Source of the DNA: Alloalcanivorax xiamenensis
GTDB taxonomy: Bacteria; Pseudomonadota; Gammaproteobacteria; Pseudomonadales; Alcanivoracaceae
Assembly (NCBI RefSeq): GCF_009846745.1
Contig: NZ_AQPF01000004.1
Location: 169,941 to 233,940 of the forward strand
Direction of reading: 5' to 3'
Length of the DNA: 64,000 nucleotides
The translations under genes and the position numbers were made by a program. Positions within the stretch are counted from its first letter, which is position 1. Each line of letters begins with the position of its first letter. This document shows, in pieces, positions 17,753-26,176 of this stretch. The notes beneath the pieces are model-generated. The model did not search any database and was not told where the DNA came from. It saw only the letters and a list, made by a program, of their open reading frames with translations.

Positions 17753-18536
17753 GGGGCCTCGTTGTTTCCATTGTATTGGCGCCGGTATTGGTAGTGGCGT
17801 CGGTATTGGTAGTGACGTCGATGTTGGTAATGGCGTCGGTATCGGGTTCTATGATTCCGGGCGCCGCCGGGGCAGCGGATGTCCGCACATTATACAAACC
17901 ATGGCGGCGGATATGCGCTTCCACCACGGAGGTCAGGGCACGGCATTGTCCCCGATGCTCCAGCGCCTCGCGGATGGCGGTGGCGGAAATGTCCATATGC
18001 GGATGCGTCAGCATCAGCCGGCGCCCCGCCGGAAGGGTCTGCAGCAGGCGCGCCTGGCCGCGTGGAAAGGCCTTTTCCACCGCCGGCAGCGGTGCCGGCG
18101 CGCCGGGGCGGGGGACCACCGCCAGATGGCACAGGGCGGCGAAGCGGCGCCAGCCGTGCCATTGATGCAGGCTGGCGAAGCTGTCGGCGCCGATCATGAA
18201 CACCAGTGGCCGCCGCCGGCCAATGAGGCGGCGAAAGTGCTGCAACGTCAGGTGAGTGTAGGACGGGCCGGCCTGCCGCAACTCCCAGTCATCCGCCTGC
18301 AGGGCCGGATGTCCGGCGCAGGCCAGGCGCACCATGGCCAGGCGCTGGCTGGCGTTCGCCAAGGGCTGGGGCCGATGTGGCGGCACCGCGTTGGGCAGCA
18401 ACCGCACCGGTGCGTCACCGAGCACCTGGGACACGGCCAGGGCGGCGCGCACATGGGCGCCATGAACCGGGTCGAAGGTGCCGCCGAACAGGATAAGAGG
18501 CCGGACGCCGGACGCCGGATACTGGACGCTAACCAT
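17742..18536 (-). CDS. nadD: Nicotinate-nucleotide adenylyltransferase
   Basis: NadD adenylates nicotinate mononucleotide in NAD synthesis. The nucleotide-binding LILFGGTFDPVHGAHV motif and the C-terminal MDISATAIREAL (ISxTxxR) are intact. At 264 residues it is some 40-50 longer than usual. The extra parts are an N-terminal MVSVQYPASGVRP stretch that coincides with a GC-rich repeat (18500-18532), and a Thr/Asn/Asp tail (about residues 230-255) encoded by an ~18-bp imperfect tandem repeat. The ATG has GGAGG upstream, located in the loop between two inverted repeat arms. Both tails are likely disordered and dispensable. Confidence 0.94.
   Translation of the reverse strand: MVSVQYPASGVRPLILFGGTFDPVHGAHVRAALAVSQVLGDAPVRLLPNAVPPHRPQPLANASQRLAMVRLACAGHPALQADDWELRQAGPSYTHLTLQHFRRLIGRRRPLVFMIGADSFASLHQWHGWRRFAALCHLAVVPRPGAPAPLPAVEKAFPRGQARLLQTLPAGRRLMLTHPHMDISATAIREALEHRGQCRALTSVVEAHIRRHGLYNVRTSAAPAAPGIIEPDTDAITNIDVTTNTDATTNTGANTMETTRPHEF
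17775..17850. repeat. Imperfect tandem repeat inside the 3' end of nadD
   Basis: Units like GGTATTGGTAGTGGCGTC recur about four times with drift (GGCGCCGGTATTGGTAGT..., GACGTCGATGTTGGTAAT...). On the coding strand they give the Thr-Asn-Thr-Asp-Ala/Val series of the NadD tail. The remainder of the enzyme shows no such bias, so this is a local expansion. Confidence 0.75.
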
Positions 18537-18585
18537 GGAGACCTCCCGGCTTTAGCGTCTGGCGTCTGGCGTCTGGCGTCTGGCG
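18500..18585. repeat. Inverted pair of short GC tandem repeats around the nadD start
   Basis: The left arm (18500-18532) is made of GGACGCC units ending GGACGCTAA. The right arm (18551-18585) is TTTAGC followed by four GTCTGGC units. The arms are imperfect reverse complements and enclose the nadD start codon and its GGAGG. A related array (GACGCCAGACGCC...GACGCTAAAG) ends the window at 63957-63990. They belong to one mobile or expanding repeat type. Confidence 0.7.
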
Positions 18586-18615
18586 ATGAGGCTGGAGATT
18601 CAGAATCCGCTCCCG

Positions 18616-19884
18616 TTACTGACGCACATGCCCGTCGCCCAGCACCACCCATTTTTGACTGGTCAGCCCTTCCAGGCCCACCGGGCCCCGGGCATGGAGC
18701 TTATCGGTGGAAATACCGATCTCCGCGCCCAGGCCGTATTCGAAGCCGTCGGCGAAGCGGGTGGAAGCGTTGACCATCACCGAGCTGGAGTCCACTTCGG
18801 CGAGAAAACGCCGTGCCCGGGTGTAGTTCTCGGTGATGATTGCTTCGCTGTGCTGGGAACTGTAGCGATGGATGTGATCCATGGCCTGATCCAGACCATC
18901 GACGAGGCGAATCGCCAGAATCGGTGCCAGATACTCTTCTTCCCAGTCGCTTTCCGTGGCGGCGGCGATGTCCTTCAGCAGCGCCCGGGTGCGTTCGCAG
19001 CCCCGCAGCTCCACACCCTCTTCCCGGTACATCCGCGCCAGCTCTGGCAGCACGGTGGCGGCGATGTCCCGGTGCACCAGCAGCGTTTCCATGGTGTTAC
19101 AGGTGCCATAGCGCTGGGTTTTGGCGTTGTAGGCGACCTTGATCGCCTTGTCGGCATCGGCGTCCACATCGATGTAGGTGTGGCAGTTACCGTCCAGATG
19201 TTTGATCACCGGCACCCGTGCTTCCCGGCTGATACGCTCGATCAGGCCCTTGCCGCCACGGGGAACGATCACGTCCACGTATTCGGGATGGGTGATCAAC
19301 TCGCCCACCGCGGCGCGGTCGGTGGTTTCCAGTACCTGTACCGCGGTTTCCGGCAGGCCGGCGGCGGCCAGGCCCTGGCGCAGGCAGGCGGCGATGGCCT
19401 GATTGGACTCAATGGCTTCGGAACCGCCACGCAGAATCGCCGCGTTGCCGGATTTCAGGCACAGTGCCGCCGCGTCGATGGTGACGTTGGGACGGGATTC
19501 GTAAATGATGCCGATCACGCCCAGGGGCACGCGCATGCGGCCCACCTGGATGCCGGACGGACGATAGTTCAAATCGGTGATTTCCCCCACCGGATCGGCC
19601 AGCGCGATGACCTGCTCGAGCCCTTCCACCATGCCTTCGAAGCGTGCCGGGGTCAGTTCCAGGCGATCCAGCAAGGCCGCGTCCAGGCCGTTGTCGCGGC
19701 CCCGCGCCAGGTCGCCCTGGTTGGCGGCGAGAATGGTGTCACGGTGCTCGCGCAACGCCCCGGCGATGGCCATCAGGGCATTGTTCTTGTCACCGGCGCT
19801 GGCCCGGGCCATGGCGCGGGCGGCGTCGCGGGCCTGCTCGCCCACGTTGGCCATGTACTGCTGGATATCCATGTGTTCTGTCAT
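18616..19884 (-). CDS. proA: Gamma-glutamyl phosphate reductase
   Basis: ProA reduces gamma-glutamyl phosphate with NADPH in proline synthesis. The 422-residue ALDH-superfamily enzyme has VPLGVIGIIYESRPNVTIDAAALCLKSGNAAILRGG, the catalytic Cys in QRYGTCNTMETLLVH, and the C-terminal GPVGLEGLTSQKWVVLGDG. Two Met codons (19884 and 19872) can serve as start; neither has a strong ribosome site. The partner proB is not in the window. Sits between holA region genes and nadD as in Pseudomonas. Confidence 0.96.
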   Translation of the reverse strand: MTEHMDIQQYMANVGEQARDAARAMARASAGDKNNALMAIAGALREHRDTILAANQGDLARGRDNGLDAALLDRLELTPARFEGMVEGLEQVIALADPVGEITDLNYRPSGIQVGRMRVPLGVIGIIYESRPNVTIDAAALCLKSGNAAILRGGSEAIESNQAIAACLRQGLAAAGLPETAVQVLETTDRAAVGELITHPEYVDVIVPRGGKGLIERISREARVPVIKHLDGNCHTYIDVDADADKAIKVAYNAKTQRYGTCNTMETLLVHRDIAATVLPELARMYREEGVELRGCERTRALLKDIAAATESDWEEEYLAPILAIRLVDGLDQAMDHIHRYSSQHSEAIITENYTRARRFLAEVDSSSVMVNASTRFADGFEYGLGAEIGISTDKLHARGPVGLEGLTSQKWVVLGDGHVRQ

Positions 19885-19945
19885 GCCGTGTCGATCGGAA
19901 GCCCCATAGTATAGGTGCAGGACGACAGCGGCGAAACCGGCGCCG

Positions 19946-20803
19946 TCACGCTGCTCCGGTGCGGGCCTCCAGGACACGCACCATCGGTGTGCGGCGGGTA
20001 CGCGGAATGGGCAGCCGCTGGTAGTAATCCGCCGGGTCGTGAATGTCGAGATGGTGGAAACCGAGGGCGCGAAAATGGGCCCGGCTCTGCTCATTGGAGT
20101 CGAAGTGGAAGCTGACCTGGCTGCGGGACAGGACACCGAGCACGCCACCCAGGGTTTTCAGGGTCCGCTGAATACGGCGGTTGGCGTAAAGCGGATAATT
20201 GTCGGTGAGATAACGGCCGTCGGGAAAGCCGGCCAGCGATGTCGCCAGCCGTTGCCAGAACGGGCTGATCGAGGCCAGCGAGAAATAGTTGATCAGGCCT
20301 TCGGTGACCACCGCCACCGGCTTGTCCGGGGCGAAGCGGGCCAGCAGGGCGGGCACGCTGTCTTCGCCTTGTTCCAACAGAATGTTGACCGGTTCCACCC
20401 GGTGCCGGTCGCCAAGCGCACCGAGCCGCGCCAGCAGCCGTCGTTTGCGCCGGGCCATGTCCGGCAGATCCGCTTCCACATAGGTCATGTGGGGGTACTG
20501 CTGGCGAAAACGATAGCCGCGCGGGCTCAGACCGCAGGCGATTTCCAGAATCTGCAGGTCCGGGTAGTGCTCTATCAGTGACCGCAGGCGGGCGTCGATG
20601 AGGTAATGGCGTTGCAGCAGGAAGGTGCGGATATTGCCGCCCAGCAGTTGCTTGCCCACCGCCTCGAAGGGGGTCATCGCATGGTATAGCAAGGCCCCGG
20701 CGCGGGTCTGGAAATCCGCCGAGGAAAGCCCGTTACGCACCCACACCTGGCCGGTATAAAGAGCGGTAAAGCTGATCGAGGAGGTGTCCAGACGCTGCGG
20801 CAT
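19946..20803 (-). CDS. Class I SAM-dependent methyltransferase, leucine carboxyl methyltransferase-like
   Basis: This 285-residue protein has a Rossmann-type core: LQILEIACGLSPRGYRF (motif I, SAM binding), TYVEADLPDMARRKRRLL (acidic ribose-binding residue) and KPVAVVTEGLINYF (motif IV region). The order resembles the LCM/Ppm1-like family. ATG at 20803 has AGGAAC upstream; the longer frame to 20902 is not conserved. The substrate is unknown. It is an extra gene between proA and holA, in the same direction. Confidence 0.8.
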   Translation of the reverse strand: MPQRLDTSSISFTALYTGQVWVRNGLSSADFQTRAGALLYHAMTPFEAVGKQLLGGNIRTFLLQRHYLIDARLRSLIEHYPDLQILEIACGLSPRGYRFRQQYPHMTYVEADLPDMARRKRRLLARLGALGDRHRVEPVNILLEQGEDSVPALLARFAPDKPVAVVTEGLINYFSLASISPFWQRLATSLAGFPDGRYLTDNYPLYANRRIQRTLKTLGGVLGVLSRSQVSFHFDSNEQSRAHFRALGFHHLDIHDPADYYQRLPIPRTRRTPMVRVLEARTGAA

Positions 20804-20964
20804 AGGTTGTTCCTGGCGACGATGACAATAATGTGAACCGACCCTAGCAGAACGGCGGGTTCCGAGCGGGCCAATCCGGGCCTGACCCGGGGCCGCCGTC
20901 AACGGAGCCCAGTGGTTGTAGAGGGAGCAGAGAGAGGCCGGATCAAGTCCGGCATGGCGTTTTC

Positions 20965-21010
20965 AGGTTTTGGCGTGCCGGCGTGCCGCGTGTAAGCGTG
21001 CCAGCGATCG
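20965..21010. repeat. GTGCC-type short repeat downstream of holA
   Basis: A run of GGCGTGCC, GGCGTGCC and GCGTGCCAGC units lies immediately beyond the holA stop codon. It has the same unit as the arrays at 59775-59807 and 59937-59985, so it is a third copy of that repeat type. Confidence 0.6.
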
Positions 21011-21013
21011 GTC

Positions 21014-22018
21014 TTACCTTTCCAGAATCGGCGGCAGGGGCTGGCCGGTGAGGCGCAGCACCAGGCTGCTGAGATGTTTCCAGGGATCGCCGGGAGCCAT
21101 GCCCTTGACGGTGCGGTCGGCGCGGATCGCCAGGGCCTGGGCCTGATGCAACTGGCGCGGCCGCAGGCGCGAAGCCTGGGTTTCCATGGCGCGCATGCGG
21201 GCGGGTGGCATGCGTGGCGGGTTGCCGCCGGTGAGCAGGGCGTCCAGGCCGCGCAGGTGGCGGCTCAGGGCCCACAGGATCACCGGCGGCTCCACGCCCT
21301 CGGCCCGCAGTGTTCGCAGGACCCGCAGGGCGCGGGCGGGATCGCCCTGGGCGGTGGCGTCGGTGAGATCGAAAGGCGTGTAACGGCTGGAATCGCCCAC
21401 CGACTGTTGCACGGTTTCCGGGGTCACGTGGCCGTCCTCGGCCAGCAGGGCCAGTTTGTCCACCTCCTGGGCGGCGGCCAGCAGGTTGCCTTCACTGCGC
21501 TGGATCAGCAGTTCCAGGGCGTCTTCGTCCGCGTTGAGACCGCGGCTGGCCAGACGGTCCCGCAACCAGGGGTAAAGCTGGCGCCCTTCCACCGGCCAGA
21601 TCTCGATGACCGCGCCGCAACCGTCCAGCGCCTTGACCCAGGCGCTACCCCAGTCCTTGCGACGGTCCAACCGTGAACAGCGGATCAGCAGCAGGGTGTC
21701 GGGGGAGGGGCTGGCCATCAGGTCCCGCAGGATCTGGCTGCCGGCTTTGTCCGGGCGCTTGTCGTTGAGCACGACCTCAAGGATTCGGCGGCCGCCAAAC
21801 AGGCTCAGGCTTTGCGCTTCGTTGAGCAGGGCGTTCCAGTCGATGCCGGTGTCGGCGCTGAAACGCTGTCGCTCCTCGAAGCCGCGCTGGCGGGCCGCGG
21901 CCCGCAGGGCGTCCAGGGTTTCGTCTTGTTGCAACGGCTCGTCGCCGGCCACCAGATAGACCGGCAGCAGCTCTTCGCCGTTGAGGTGTTTGCCCAGTTG
22001 GTCCGCGCGCAGCCGCAT
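21014..22018 (-). CDS. holA: DNA polymerase III subunit delta
   Basis: HolA is the clamp-loader subunit that opens the beta clamp. The 334-residue protein matches the family in length. Characteristic parts are LLPVYLVAGDEPLQQDETLDALRAAA at the N-terminus, LLIRCSRLDRRKDWGSAWVKAL, SEGNLLAAAQEVDKLALL, and the C-terminal helical RHLRGLDALL region. The gene follows lptE by 5 bp, the standard lptE-holA pairing. Confidence 0.95.
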   Translation of the reverse strand: MRLRADQLGKHLNGEELLPVYLVAGDEPLQQDETLDALRAAARQRGFEERQRFSADTGIDWNALLNEAQSLSLFGGRRILEVVLNDKRPDKAGSQILRDLMASPSPDTLLLIRCSRLDRRKDWGSAWVKALDGCGAVIEIWPVEGRQLYPWLRDRLASRGLNADEDALELLIQRSEGNLLAAAQEVDKLALLAEDGHVTPETVQQSVGDSSRYTPFDLTDATAQGDPARALRVLRTLRAEGVEPPVILWALSRHLRGLDALLTGGNPPRMPPARMRAMETQASRLRPRQLHQAQALAIRADRTVKGMAPGDPWKHLSSLVLRLTGQPLPPILER

Positions 22019-22023
22019 GGCGG

Positions 22024-22527
22024 TCAGTTCCGTTGTACTTTGCGGGAAGCGTCCGCCAACTGGTTGATCAGGCGGTAGACGATGTCGTCGTACAGATCCT
22101 GGCGGATCATTTCTTCCTCGTCGGACGAGGCGGTGATGTTGTCCGGGTAGTAGGCCAGGTTACGCAGTGCCCGGATGTGGCGGGGCGGGTTGAGTGGCGC
22201 CTGGGTGTCGCGGTCGATCAACTGCCACACCAGTTCATAATGCAATTCCAGTTCGGCGATCCGCCCGCGCTCGTCCACCGCCGCCGTGCGCCGGTCCCAA
22301 CGTTCGTCGATGACCCGGATCACGTAGGGCGACTCGCCATGCAGCAGTACGCCCAGCGGCGTCAGCTCCCGTTCCAGGGTGTAGCGCAATTGAGCGGTGC
22401 CACCAGCCAGGGTGACACTCTCGAATTGCGGGGTGTGGGTCTGGCCGCGCAACTGCCAGCCGCTGCACGCCGTCAGAAGAAGTGTGGCGAGAACAAGCAA
22501 CAGTGTGCGATGTGGGACGAGCGTCAT
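22024..22527 (-). CDS. lptE: LPS-assembly lipoprotein LptE
   Basis: LptE plugs the LptD barrel and helps insert lipopolysaccharide into the outer membrane. The 167-residue lipoprotein has a lipobox (LLLTAC, Cys21) followed by SGWQLRG, the family's first strand, and the RNLAYYPDNITASSDEEEMIRQDLYDDIVYRLINQL helix near the C-terminus. It lies between leuS and holA. Confidence 0.95.
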   Translation of the reverse strand: MTLVPHRTLLLVLATLLLTACSGWQLRGQTHTPQFESVTLAGGTAQLRYTLERELTPLGVLLHGESPYVIRVIDERWDRRTAAVDERGRIAELELHYELVWQLIDRDTQAPLNPPRHIRALRNLAYYPDNITASSDEEEMIRQDLYDDIVYRLINQLADASRKVQRN

Positions 22528-22592
22528 GACGATCTCCGTGAGCTGTTGACCTCGCGTTGGCGGTCTTGCCGGTTAGGGCGCCGCCTCTGAAC

Positions 22593-22678
22593 AACGTCAT
22601 GCCGGACTTGTCCGGCATCTCCATCCACGGAGCCATGCGCTCTCCGGAGGGAGATCCCGGGTCAGGCCCGGGATGACG
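22593..22678. repeat. Palindromic repeat family 2, copy 1
   Basis: Two palindromes lie in tandem between leuS and lptE: TGCCGGA-CTTG-TCCGGCA, then ATCCCGGG-TCAGG-CCCGGGAT, flanked by CGTCA and TGACG so that the whole ~85-bp element is itself roughly inverted-symmetric. Copies 2 (34277-34361) and 3 (about 54380-54475) share the pattern. The type is widespread in proteobacterial genomes. Confidence 0.85.
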
Positions 22679-22711
22679 GGGTGTATTCAGAAACGCTTTA
22701 GTTGGCAACCA

Positions 22712-25162
22712 TTAGTTGACGACAAGGTTAACCAGTTTGCCGGGCACCACGATGACCTTGCGCACGGTCTTGCCGTCGATGAACTTGCGCACGTTCTCTT
22801 CGGCCATGGCCAGCGTTTCCAGGGCAGCGTTGTCGGCGTCCGCCGGTGCTTCCAGTTTGGCGCGCACCTTGCCATTTACCTGCACCACCAGTTCCACACT
22901 GTCCTTGACCAGAGCGCTTTCGTCCACTTCGGGCCAGACGGCGTCGATCACCGCGTCATCATGGCCCAGTGCCCGCCACAACTGGTGCGAGGCGTGGGGA
23001 ATAATGGGTGACAGCAACAGCACCGCGGCTTCCAGCGCTTCCTGACGGACCGCGCCTGCCTGTGGATCATCGGCGGCAAGACGGCCGGTGTCGTTGATCA
23101 ACTCCATCACCGCGGCGATGGCGGTATTGAAGGTGTAACGGCGGCTGAAGTCGTCGCTGACCTTCTGAATGGTCTCATGGGTCTTGCGGTGCACGGCCTT
23201 GGCGTCGGCACTCAGTGTGTTCGCATCCAGTGCCGGGGCGGCGCCGTCTTCGACATGCTCGGCCACCATCCGCCACAAGCGCTTGATAAAGCGGTGCGCG
23301 CCTTCGACGCCGGCGTCGTTCCATTCCAGCGACTGTTCCGGTGGCGCCGCGAACATCATGAACAGCCGCACGGTATCGGCACCGTATTGCTCGATCATCT
23401 GCTGTGGGTCCACGGTATTGCCCTTGGACTTGGACATCTTGGCCCCGTCCTTGAGCACCATGCCCTGGCACAGCAGCCGCTTGAACGGTTCGTCGCTGTC
23501 GAGCAGGCCGGCGTCACGCATCAGCTTGTGGAAGAAGCGTGAGTAGAGCAGGTGAAGGATGGCGTGTTCGATGCCGCCCACGTACTGGTCCACCGGCAGC
23601 CAGTAATTGGCGGCGGCGGGGTCCAGCATGGCCTGGTCACTGTCCGGACTGGCGAAGCGGGCGAAGTACCAGCTCGATTCCATGAAGGTGTCGAAGGTGT
23701 CGGTTTCGCGCAGGGCGGGCTGGCCGTTGTACTCGGTTTTCGCCCACTCCGGGTCCGCCTTGATCGGCGAGGTGACGCCGTCCATCTCCACGTCCTCGGG
23801 CAGCACCACCGGCAATTGGTCCTCGGGCACCGGCACCTGGCTGCCGTCTTCCAGAGTCAGCATCGGGATCGGTGCGCCCCAGTAGCGCTGGCGGGATACA
23901 CCCCAGTCGCGCAGACGGTAGTTGACCTTCTTTTCGCCCAGGCCGCGCTCACTGAGCCAGGCGGCAATGGCGTCGAAAGCCGCCTCGGAGGTGAGGCCGT
24001 CGAATTCGCCGCTGTTGACCAGCTTACCCTTGACGGTAAAGGCCTCCTTGGTCAGATCGATGGTTGCGTCGCCGGCGGGTTCGATCACCTGGCGGATCGG
24101 CAGATCGTATTTCCGCGCGAACTCAAAATCGCGCTGGTCGTGGGCGGGCACCGCCATCACCGCCCCGGAGCCGTAGTCCATCAGCACGAAGTTGGCGATC
24201 CACACCGGTACTTCCTCGCCGCTGATCGGGTGGAGAGCATAGCGGCCGGTGAATACGCCTTTTTTCTCCATGGTGGCGAGATCCGCCTCGGCCACTTTGG
24301 TATGGGTGCATTCGTCAATGAAAGCGGCGATGTCCGCGTTGTCCCGGGCGGCCAGTCGCGCCACCGGATGCTGTGCCGCCACCGCCACATAGCTGACCCC
24401 CATAAGGGTGTCCGGGCGGGTGGTGTAGACGCTCAGGGCGTCGTCGCTGTCCCGCAACGCGAAGTCAAGCTGCACGCCTTCGGACCGGCCGATCCAGTTG
24501 CGCTGCATGGTCTTGACCTGTTCCGGCCAGCCGTCCAGCTGATCCAGGTCTTCCAGCAATTGATCCGCGTAGGCGGTGATTTTCACGAACCACTGGGGAA
24601 TGTCCTTGCGCTCCACCAGAGCGCCGGAGCGCCAGCCGCGTCCGTCGATCACCTGTTCGTTGGCGAGCACGGTCTGGTCCACCGGATCCCAGTTGACGGT
24701 GGACATTTTCTTGTAGACCAGACCCTTCTCGTAAAGCCGGGTGAAGAACCACTGCTCCCAGCGGTAGTACTCCGGGCGGCAGGTGGCCAGCTCGCGGCTC
24801 CAGTCATAGCCGAAACCGAGCTGTCTGAGCTGGCGCTTCATGTAGTCGATGTTCTCGTAGGTCCAGTGCGCCGGCGCGCTCTGGTTCTTCACCGCCGCGT
24901 TTTCCGCGGGCAGGCCGAAAGCGTCCCAGCCCATTGGCTGCATCACGTTCTTGCCCTGCATGCGCTGATACCGGCTGATTACATCGCCGATGGTGTAGTT
25001 GCGCACATGGCCCATGTGTAGTCGACCGGAGGGATAAGGGAACATGCTCAGGCAATAGAATTTTTCCTTGCCCGGTTGCTCGGTGACTTTGAAGGTCTCC
25101 TGATTCTCCCAGTATTCCTGGGCTTCCCGTTCTACCTGGTCGGGGCGATACTGTGCGTCCAT
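22712..25162 (-). CDS. leuS: Leucyl-tRNA synthetase
   Basis: LeuRS charges tRNA-Leu. The 816-residue enzyme has the HIGH motif in MFPYPSGRLHMGHVRNY and a full CP1 editing domain (RPDTLMGVSYVAVAAQHP). The KMSKS motif is present in KDGAKMSKSKGNT, and the ending PGKLVNLVVN is as in E. coli. ATG at 25162 is used (AAGAGA upstream); the frame runs on to 25267 without conservation. It heads the leuS-lptE-holA run. Confidence 0.98.
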   Translation of the reverse strand: MDAQYRPDQVEREAQEYWENQETFKVTEQPGKEKFYCLSMFPYPSGRLHMGHVRNYTIGDVISRYQRMQGKNVMQPMGWDAFGLPAENAAVKNQSAPAHWTYENIDYMKRQLRQLGFGYDWSRELATCRPEYYRWEQWFFTRLYEKGLVYKKMSTVNWDPVDQTVLANEQVIDGRGWRSGALVERKDIPQWFVKITAYADQLLEDLDQLDGWPEQVKTMQRNWIGRSEGVQLDFALRDSDDALSVYTTRPDTLMGVSYVAVAAQHPVARLAARDNADIAAFIDECTHTKVAEADLATMEKKGVFTGRYALHPISGEEVPVWIANFVLMDYGSGAVMAVPAHDQRDFEFARKYDLPIRQVIEPAGDATIDLTKEAFTVKGKLVNSGEFDGLTSEAAFDAIAAWLSERGLGEKKVNYRLRDWGVSRQRYWGAPIPMLTLEDGSQVPVPEDQLPVVLPEDVEMDGVTSPIKADPEWAKTEYNGQPALRETDTFDTFMESSWYFARFASPDSDQAMLDPAAANYWLPVDQYVGGIEHAILHLLYSRFFHKLMRDAGLLDSDEPFKRLLCQGMVLKDGAKMSKSKGNTVDPQQMIEQYGADTVRLFMMFAAPPEQSLEWNDAGVEGAHRFIKRLWRMVAEHVEDGAAPALDANTLSADAKAVHRKTHETIQKVSDDFSRRYTFNTAIAAVMELINDTGRLAADDPQAGAVRQEALEAAVLLLSPIIPHASHQLWRALGHDDAVIDAVWPEVDESALVKDSVELVVQVNGKVRAKLEAPADADNAALETLAMAEENVRKFIDGKTVRKVIVVPGKLVNLVVN

Positions 25163-25214
25163 CGGTTCTCTTAGCGTTAGGTCAATGGGTGTCTGGCAGT
25201 GTGTCGTCGAATAA

Positions 25215-25229
25215 GTCATGTCGCATGAC
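25215..25229. promoter_or_regulatory. Perfect stem-loop in the leuS upstream region
   Basis: GTCATG-TCG-CATGAC is a 6-bp stem with a triloop, 53 bp upstream of the leuS start. It could be an operator or a leader hairpin. I see no leucine-rich leader peptide or T-box, so the meaning is open. Confidence 0.35.
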
Positions 25230-25259
25230 CGGCGGGCGGTGCGCGAGCCGGGCACATGC

Positions 25260-25289
25260 GGATACATGAAGGGAACATAGGATACATGA
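25260..25289. promoter_or_regulatory. Direct repeat of GGATACATGA, 20 bp apart
   Basis: Two identical 10-mers start at 25260 and 25280, exactly two helical turns apart, between the divergent leuS and ydcF-like genes. The spacing suits a dimer or tandem binding site on one DNA face. No known regulator is recognised. Confidence 0.4.
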
Positions 25290-25311
25290 GCGGGGCGCGG
25301 GCAGACAGCGA

Positions 25312-25938
25312 ATGGACGAGGTAATGATTCTGGGCATGGTGGCGCTGGTGATGGCCGGCGCTACCCTGCCGGCGGTGGTCGCCCGGTTTTACCCGCCGGT
25401 ACCGCGGCGGCGCGCTTCCTCGCCGCCGCGGGCGGGGGGGGTACTGGGGGCGGGGCGGCGCCGTGACGGTGAAGGGTACCGCCTCAACACACTGGGTCTG
25501 AAGCGGTTACGGGTGGCGCTGGAACTGGCCCGTGAGCGGCAATTGCCGTTGCTGCTTTGCGGTGGCGCTCCCGGCGGCCAACCTTTGCTGCCGGAGCAAT
25601 CCGAGGCCGCGCTGATGGCCGAGGTGGTGCGCCGGCGCTGGCCGGACGCGCCCCTGATGCTGGAACAAGAGAGCCGCAATACCTGGCAAAACGCGGTGAT
25701 GGCGGCCCGGATTCTGCGCCTTCGCGGTATCGAGAGCCTGATGTTGGTCACCGATCAGGCTCACCTGTGCCGTGCCACGCTTTGTTTTCAGGCCCAGGGT
25801 CTGGAAGTGACGCCTCACCCGGCTACCTTGTTGCCGCGCCGCCCCTGGATGCCCTCCGCCGGGGCGCTGTCGCAGATGCCGGTGATCTGGCGCGAGTGGC
25901 TGGCGCTGATCTGGTATCACTGCAAATACCCGTTGTGA
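25312..25938 (+). CDS. YdcF/ElyC family (DUF218) protein
   Basis: This 208-residue protein has a membrane helix at the N-terminus (about 4-24) and a DUF218 domain: VLGAGRRRDGEGYRLNTLGLKRL, LPLLLCGG, the signature EQESRNTWQNAVMAARIL, and LMLVTDQAHLCRATLCFQ. DUF218 proteins act in envelope polymer metabolism (for example ElyC in E. coli). A G8 run at 25434-25441 lies inside the codons just before VLGAG and could slip. ATG at 25324 has GAGG close upstream and is an alternative start. Confidence 0.85.
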   Translation: MDEVMILGMVALVMAGATLPAVVARFYPPVPRRRASSPPRAGGVLGAGRRRDGEGYRLNTLGLKRLRVALELARERQLPLLLCGGAPGGQPLLPEQSEAALMAEVVRRRWPDAPLMLEQESRNTWQNAVMAARILRLRGIESLMLVTDQAHLCRATLCFQAQGLEVTPHPATLLPRRPWMPSAGALSQMPVIWREWLALIWYHCKYPL

Positions 25939-26028
25939 CGATCGCGGTAAAAACGGCGCGGGTAAGCAACACGCTGATTCGCTGTCAGGCGGAGTGCCAC
26001 CCGGCAGGTTGCCAAGGTCTGCACTGCA

Positions 26029-26119
26029 AAGCCGCTGTGGGAAGCTGGCTTGCCAGAGAATGGGTCTGAGATAGTACTCACACTGTATTCGCTGGCAAGC
26101 CAGCTTCCCACAGCGGCTT
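26029..26119. repeat. Palindromic repeat family 1, copy C
   Basis: The 33-nt arms (26029-26061 and 26087-26119) match with one mismatch around a 25-nt loop, the longest copy in the window. It lies between the convergent ydcF-like and DASS genes. The rest of the 238-bp gap (25939-26176) contains another degenerate GCTGTCAGGC segment at 25980 but no gene. Confidence 0.9.
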
Positions 26120-26176
26120 CGTGGCGACCTCTGAATGAACGTCATCAAAAGCTTGGCGGGTTTAGCGGGTAAGCGT

